From: Shimia sp022448905
Lineage (GTDB): Bacteria; Pseudomonadota; Alphaproteobacteria; Rhodobacterales; Rhodobacteraceae
Assembly (NCBI RefSeq): GCF_047126315.1
Contig: NZ_CP138953.1
Span: 806,001-870,000, forward strand
Direction of reading: 5' to 3'
DNA: 64,000 nt
Shown piece by piece: positions 59,696 to 64,000 of the stretch. The notes beneath the pieces are model-generated. The model was given only the letters and a program-made list of their open reading frames with translations. It made no database searches and was not told the origin of the DNA. Position numbers and translations under genes: made by a program. Numbering within the stretch: position 1 is the first letter of the stretch; each line of letters opens with the position of its first letter.

Positions 59696-60553
59696 CTAGG
59701 TGGCGGTCTCTTCGTCCAGCATGGCTTTTAAAGCGTCGCGGTAGTTGGGGTATTTCAAGACCACCCCCAGTTCCTCTTTTATGCGGGTGTTGCGCACGCG
59801 TTTGCTGTCAGAATAGAAGCTGCGCGCCATCGGGGTCATCTCCGCCTCTTCAAAGGGGATTTCCGGCGGTGGGTCCATGCCGAGCAATTCGGCGGCATAG
59901 GCGAGGATGTCTTGCGGCGGGGCCGGGCTGTCATCACAGACGTTGTAGATTTGGCCCACATTGGGAGTCTTCATGGATGCCTCCAGAACCTGCGCGATGT
60001 CATCCACATGGGCGCGGGAGAACACCTGGTTTTTCTTGATAATGCGGCGGGCGGTGCCTTTGCGCAGTTTGGCAAAGGGGCCGCGGCCAGGGCCGTAGAT
60101 TCCAGCGAGGCGGAAGATGTGCAGTGGCAAGTCTGGCAATGCTTGCCATTCCGCCTCAGCCAGTACGCGCATCTTGCCGCGATGACCGTCGGGATCAAGT
60201 GGGGTGTCTTCGTCGACCCATCCGCCGTCCATGTCGCCGTAGACCCCAGTGGTGGAAAGGTAACCGACCCAATCGAGGTTAGGCGCAGCTCTTAGGAGCG
60301 CGTCTTTACCCAGTCGCAGCACCGGGTCGCCTTCTTTGTCCGGACGGATGGAACTCAGCACATGGTTGACGTCTTTGAGGGCGGTGTCAAAGTCGATCGG
60401 CCACTGCAGCGGCGTGATGCCTTGTTCGCGTAGGTCGGCCTCTTGTGCCGGATCGCGGTAAGTGCCGAGTATGGTCCAGCCTTGCGGAAGAAGACGGGTG
60501 GCGAGGGCCTGGGCGGTGTAGCCGTGGCCTAGCGAAAGCAGGGTCTTGGTCAT
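59696..60553 (-). CDS. NAD(P)-dependent epimerase/dehydratase (YeeZ-like SDR)
   Basis: 285 residues of an extended SDR. The N-terminal nucleotide-binding site LLSLGHGYTAQALATRLL has GxGxxA form, the active-site region is YLSTTGVYGDMDGGWVDEDT (Ser-Thr, Tyr-x-x-x-Lys replaced), and YNVCDDSPAPPQDILAYAAE is characteristic of YeeZ-type proteins. Substrate unknown. Confidence 0.88.
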   Translation of the reverse strand: MTKTLLSLGHGYTAQALATRLLPQGWTILGTYRDPAQEADLREQGITPLQWPIDFDTALKDVNHVLSSIRPDKEGDPVLRLGKDALLRAAPNLDWVGYLSTTGVYGDMDGGWVDEDTPLDPDGHRGKMRVLAEAEWQALPDLPLHIFRLAGIYGPGRGPFAKLRKGTARRIIKKNQVFSRAHVDDIAQVLEASMKTPNVGQIYNVCDDSPAPPQDILAYAAELLGMDPPPEIPFEEAEMTPMARSFYSDSKRVRNTRIKEELGVVLKYPNYRDALKAMLDEETAT

Positions 60554-60566
60554 GGGCGCACCTTGC

Positions 60567-60595
60567 CCCCCGAGGCGCTTGGGGACAAGAGGGGC
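60567..60595 (+). repeat. Dispersed GC-rich intergenic repeat, partial copy
   Basis: CCCCCCGAGGCGCTTGGGGA followed by CAAGAGG, matching the right half of copy 2. It lies in the 96-bp gap upstream of the SDR gene. Confidence 0.4.
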
Positions 60596-60649
60596 TGCTA
60601 TAAATTTGGCTCACAACGGTGTGGTTGCCGTAGAAATAGGCAAACGGAG

Positions 60650-61435
60650 TTATTTGCCTTTCCAGACCGGATCACGCTTTTCAGCAAAGGCGCGGGCGCC
60701 TTCGAGTTGATCCTCGCTGGCATAAAGCACATCCACGCTGCGCAGCTGGCGTTTGGTGATGCGGTTCATGGCGTCCTGGAATTTGGCATCCTCGGCGTCG
60801 CGCACAATTTCTTTGATGGCGGCGTAGACCAAAGGCGGGCCGGAGGCGAGCAAGCGGGCTTGTTCCCAGGCGCGGTCCATCAGTTTGTCAGCAGGCAGGA
60901 TTTCATTCACCAGCCCCCAGCGCAGCGCTTCTTCAGCGTCAAACCAGCGCCCGGTGAGCAGGAGCTCCATGGCGATGTGATAGGGAATGCGTTTAGGCAG
61001 TTTCACCGAGGCTGCATCGGCCACCGTGCCGGAGCGGATTTCGGGCAGGGCAAAGGAGGCGTGGTCGGCGGCGAGGATCATGTCGGCGGACAGTGCCAGC
61101 TCCAAGCCACCGCCGCAGGCGATGCCGTTCACAGCCGCAATCACCGGTTTGTTCATGTCGCGCAGTTCTTGCAGGCCGCCAAAGCCACCAACACCGTAAT
61201 CGCCATCGACTTCATCCCCATCTGCGGCCGCTTTCAGGTCCCAACCGGGGCAGAAGAATTTCTCGCCACCACCGGTGAGGATGGCGACGCGGAGGTCTGG
61301 ATCATCGCGAAAATCGCGAAAGACCTCGCCCATGACGCGGCTTGTCACAAGATCAATGGCGTTGGCTTTAGGGCGGTCCAGCGTGACCTCAAGAATTGCG
61401 CCGTCGCAGCGGGTTTTGACCGGGCCGTCAGTCAT
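60650..61435 (-). CDS. Enoyl-CoA hydratase/isomerase (carnitinyl-CoA dehydratase-like)
   Basis: 261 residues of the crotonase fold: VTLDRPKANAIDLVTSRVMG, oxyanion-hole blocks AILTGGGEKFFCPGWDLKAA and AAVNGIACGGGLELALSADM, and FALPEIRSGTVADAASVKLP with the active-site Glu region. The sequence style and length match CaiD-type proteins. The start overlaps the acyl-CoA synthetase stop (4 bp), so both act in one CoA-thioester pathway. Specific substrate not assignable. Confidence 0.9.
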   Translation of the reverse strand: MTDGPVKTRCDGAILEVTLDRPKANAIDLVTSRVMGEVFRDFRDDPDLRVAILTGGGEKFFCPGWDLKAAADGDEVDGDYGVGGFGGLQELRDMNKPVIAAVNGIACGGGLELALSADMILAADHASFALPEIRSGTVADAASVKLPKRIPYHIAMELLLTGRWFDAEEALRWGLVNEILPADKLMDRAWEQARLLASGPPLVYAAIKEIVRDAEDAKFQDAMNRITKRQLRSVDVLYASEDQLEGARAFAEKRDPVWKGK

Positions 61436-63459
61436 GACATGTCCTTTCGTATCAGCGCGTCTGCGGCCACCGCGCGGGTGGGCGTGCAGATCAGCGGGTT
61501 GATTTCAGCCTCTTGCAAGCTGTCGAGGTTGGCAAGCACGTAGGCCTGCAGCGCGTCGATGGCTTGTAGGATGGCGGTGATGTTGGCGGGCGGTGCGCCG
61601 CGATAGCCGGTGAGCAGCGGGGCGATTTTGAGTGATGACAAGGCATCTCGGATTGTCTCGTGGCTGGCCGGGATCAGGAGTGAGACGCTGTCTGAGAGCA
61701 CTTCGGTCAGGGTGCCACCGGCGGCGATGGTGAGCACAAAGCCGTGGGCTGGATCACGGGTTATTCCAACGAGAAGTTCGGCGAGGCCATCGTTGATCAT
61801 TTCCTCGATCAAGAATCGGTCGGTGGGCATGTCGGCAGCAGCGGCTGGCAAGTCAGCGGCTGAGAGATGGAGCTTAACTGCGCCGGCTTCGGTTTTGTGG
61901 GCAATGCCTTGGCCTTTGAGCACCAAAGGGGGCGTGAGGCTTTTGGCGGCTTCGGTGAGAGTACCCGTGTCGGTCACTGAAACGCTGCGCGGGGTGTCTA
62001 GGCCGTGGGCGGCGAGCGCGGTTTTGGCTTCGTGCTCTGTCAACAATTGAGGCCTTTTGGACGGTTCCGCAGGCGCCAGCGCCAAGGGCGTGGTCTCGGG
62101 GCTTGTGATCTCCGTGGTTGCGGCAGCAGCAATGATGGCCTCGCGCAATCCGTGCATTGGGACCACGCCGCCATCGATCAGGGTTTGCGTCACATCGGGC
62201 GGTAGCAGTTCCGGCAAAGAAGCCACCACGGTAATCGGGCGGCCTGTGGTCTTGTGGGCTTTGATCGCGGCGTCGGTGGCGCAATCCCAATCGGCGCGGT
62301 TTTCTGGGGGATAATCGACCACCGATAAGGTGAGGCCGATATCCTTGGTCATCATCGCAGACCAAGCTTTGGCCATCGCCTCGGCATCCCGCCAAATGTA
62401 GGTGTGGTAGTCCAGCGGGTTGGCCAGGGCGACCATGGGGCCGAGGGCGTCGGCCAATTGTGTGCGCTGCTCGTCTCTCAGGGGCGGGAAGGTGAGGCCG
62501 GAGTTAAGCGCCGTGTCGGCCATCAGGCTGGCCTCGCCGCCAGAGCAGCTGATTGAAGCGATGGTGGGCGCGGACAACGGGCCAGACAGGTGCAGCAGCT
62601 TCAGGGTTTCCAAAAACACCGGCAGGTCGTGCACGCGGGCAAAGCCCAGACGTGTGATCAGGGCGGCTGCACCGGCATCGCTACCGGCAAGGGAAGCGGT
62701 GTGGCTGACGGTGGCGGCTTGGGCCTCGGCGCTGGCGCCAACTTTCAAAACCACAACCGGGATGCCTTTGGCGTGGGCTTTGGCAGCCAGAGCTTCCCAG
62801 GCGCGCAGGTTGGTGAAGCCCTCTATGTGCAGGCCAAGCGCCGTGACGCGTGGATCATCCAAGACGGCAGAGGCGATGTCTGCCTGGTTGAGTTGCGCCA
62901 TGTTTCCGCAGGTGGCGACATAGGCAATGGGCACGCCGCGCTGTTGGTTGGTGAGATTGATGGCGATGTTGGAGCTTTGCGTGAGGATTGCTACGCCACT
63001 TTCGACCCGTGCGCAGCCGTGCTGGTCCGGCCAGATCGCTGCGCCGTCCAGCGCGTTGATAAGGCCGTAGCAGTTGGGGCCGAGAATCGGCATGTCACCG
63101 GCGGCGGCCACAAGGTCTGCTTGTAGATCATTTCCGGAAGCGTCTTCGGCAATGGCCTCAGAAAATCCTGACGCGAAACACACCGCGCCGCCCGCGCCGG
63201 CGGCCGCAAGCTCTTGCACAACCGGGATCGTGGCGCGGCGGTTGATGCCAATGAAGGTTGCGTCCGGCGGTGCGGGCAATGCGTCGATGGATGGGTAAGC
63301 TTTGTGTCCCGCCACGTCTGATGACTTGGAATGCACTGGCCAAATGGCGCCATCAAAACCAATCTTTTCCGTTTGCCGAATGACTTCGGCACACCATGTG
63401 CCGCCGCCGACAACGGCGATGGATTTTGGGCGGATTAGGCGGGAGAGGTCGCGGGTCAT
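61432..63459 (-). CDS. NDP-forming acyl-CoA synthetase (acetate-CoA ligase family)
   Basis: 675 residues combining a CoA-binding Rossmann domain (RPKSIAVVGGGTWCAEVIRQ), succinyl-CoA-ligase-like domains (ILGPNCYGLINALDGAAIWP; ILTQSSNIAINLTNQQRGVP; the phospho-His region near VSHTASLAGSDAGAAALI) and a C-terminal ATP-grasp domain (LTEHEAKTALAAHGLDTPRS). Forms acyl-CoA using ATP with ADP release. Coupled to the enoyl-CoA hydratase downstream, which suggests catabolism of an unsaturated or hydroxylated acid. Confidence 0.92.
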   Translation of the reverse strand: MTRDLSRLIRPKSIAVVGGGTWCAEVIRQTEKIGFDGAIWPVHSKSSDVAGHKAYPSIDALPAPPDATFIGINRRATIPVVQELAAAGAGGAVCFASGFSEAIAEDASGNDLQADLVAAAGDMPILGPNCYGLINALDGAAIWPDQHGCARVESGVAILTQSSNIAINLTNQQRGVPIAYVATCGNMAQLNQADIASAVLDDPRVTALGLHIEGFTNLRAWEALAAKAHAKGIPVVVLKVGASAEAQAATVSHTASLAGSDAGAAALITRLGFARVHDLPVFLETLKLLHLSGPLSAPTIASISCSGGEASLMADTALNSGLTFPPLRDEQRTQLADALGPMVALANPLDYHTYIWRDAEAMAKAWSAMMTKDIGLTLSVVDYPPENRADWDCATDAAIKAHKTTGRPITVVASLPELLPPDVTQTLIDGGVVPMHGLREAIIAAAATTEITSPETTPLALAPAEPSKRPQLLTEHEAKTALAAHGLDTPRSVSVTDTGTLTEAAKSLTPPLVLKGQGIAHKTEAGAVKLHLSAADLPAAAADMPTDRFLIEEMINDGLAELLVGITRDPAHGFVLTIAAGGTLTEVLSDSVSLLIPASHETIRDALSSLKIAPLLTGYRGAPPANITAILQAIDALQAYVLANLDSLQEAEINPLICTPTRAVAADALIRKDMS

Positions 63460-63619
63460 GGCATGAACCCCGCAACACCAGGCCCGCCCCCTTTGGTGGG
63501 TAACCCTTTGTTAACCACGGTGCGGAAATATAAAACTGCGGTACAGGCGGGAGCGCCGATGGCCGCGTCAGGAGAAGCCCCCCGGCCAATGTCTACTCTT
63601 CGGGGGGCGGATCCATGGC

Positions 63620-63663
63620 TTCTTCTGACCGCAAATACTCCGGGGGTGTGGGGGCTGGCCCCC
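63620..63663 (-). repeat. Dispersed GC-rich intergenic repeat, copy 3 (inverted)
   Basis: On the minus strand GGGGGCCAGCCCCCACACCC, then CCGGAGTATTTGCGGTCAGA. It is oriented opposite to copies 1 and 2. A further GC-rich inverted repeat (CCCCCC/GGGGGG) lies at about 63577-63606 in the same 223-bp gap. Confidence 0.6.
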
Positions 63664-63682
63664 ACGATGCATGGCGCTGCGT

Positions 63683-63964
63683 TTAATTGCTGCGGTCCAG
63701 GTGCCCCAAATCGCGGTCCGGTTCGATCACATCGCGCAGGCGCTTTTTCAGCTCTTTGGCCTCCGGAAAGCCCCCGTCGCGCTTGCGGTCCCAGATCACG
63801 CTGTCGTTGACCGTGACCTTGTAGGTTCCCGGCACGTCGGCAGGCGCAATGGTCACGCCAGCAAGATCGTCTTTGAAGGTGGACAGCAGTTCTTGCGCCA
63901 TCCAGCCTGCGCGCAACAGCCAGTTGCAACCGACGCAATAGGTGATGGTGACGGATGGTTTCAT
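63683..63964 (-). CDS. SelT/SelW/SelH family protein (Cys form)
   Basis: 93 residues with the redox motif ITYCVGCNWLLRAGWMAQEL, having Cys at both positions (no selenocysteine), then GTYKVTVNDSVIWDRKRDGG, the usual C-terminal half of the Rdx fold. Likely a small thiol-redox protein. It ends just upstream of the repeat-rich gap. Confidence 0.92.
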   Translation of the reverse strand: MKPSVTITYCVGCNWLLRAGWMAQELLSTFKDDLAGVTIAPADVPGTYKVTVNDSVIWDRKRDGGFPEAKELKKRLRDVIEPDRDLGHLDRSN

Positions 63965-64000
63965 GGGGCAGGTTCCTCGATGGCGTGTCGAGGTTGTGCC

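Noticed and set aside
63683..63964. SelW-like protein as a selenoprotein
   Set aside because: The redox motif is CVGC with ordinary Cys codons.
1..64000. CRISPR arrays and rRNA/tRNA genes
   Set aside because: No spaced repeat arrays, no rRNA-like sequence and no convincing tRNA were seen. The only short tandem arrays are the heptamer and 11-bp repeats described.

Overview
The window looks like chromosome of a marine alphaproteobacterium of the Rhodobacterales (Roseobacter group). The grounds are the protein content and order: a petP-petR pair, the HDAC-like/xseB/ispA/dxs block, gltD and gltB separated by small genes, a TRAP transporter operon, and GC-rich intergenic repeats of the type common in that order. 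No rRNA, tRNA or CRISPR was seen.

Positions 1 to about 9,250 are accessory DNA. First comes an insertion-sequence graveyard (about 1-2,123): an IS110 transposase with a premature TAG, a 68-bp element with 14-bp inverted repeats, an internally deleted IS3 remnant and a frameshifted second IS3-family transposase. The right end of the last one truncates a two-gene minus-strand cassette (2,080-3,531). The first gene of that cassette carries six tandem copies of a heptanucleotide that throw it out of frame; with two copies the gene would read through to an ATGA junction with the second gene. About 800 bp without a recognisable gene follows, then a P4-like satellite or integrative-island backbone on the minus strand: tyrosine integrase, unknown gene, AlpA, a 53-residue ORF, Toprim primase and a DUF3987 ATPase.

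From about 9,460 the core genome begins. A minus-strand operon (dctQ-dctM-dctP TRAP transporter, M81/MlrC-like metallohydrolase, D-threonine-aldolase-like PLP enzyme, RidA) is divergent from an RpiR-family regulator, with two HexR/RpiR-like operators between them. Next is a chitin-oligosaccharide locus: an Opp-type ABC transporter, a GNAT protein and a GH20 hexosaminidase on the minus strand, divergent from a large hybrid sensor kinase resembling Vibrio ChiS, including its C-terminal region. The arrangement matches the Vibrio chitobiose locus.

The rest is housekeeping and redox or envelope functions: rpsT, uppP, glutamate synthase (gltD, two small genes, gltB), mtgA, GSTs, queG, msrA-msrB, a Tat-type thioredoxin with CcdA, an efflux operon whose first gene (AI-2E/PerM family) has an in-frame TGA, an ion channel, aroC, matB, ilvE, petP-petR, xseB-ispA-dxs, an enoyl-CoA hydratase with an NDP-forming acyl-CoA synthetase, and a SelW-like protein.

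All family assignments were made by reading motifs; no database search was run.
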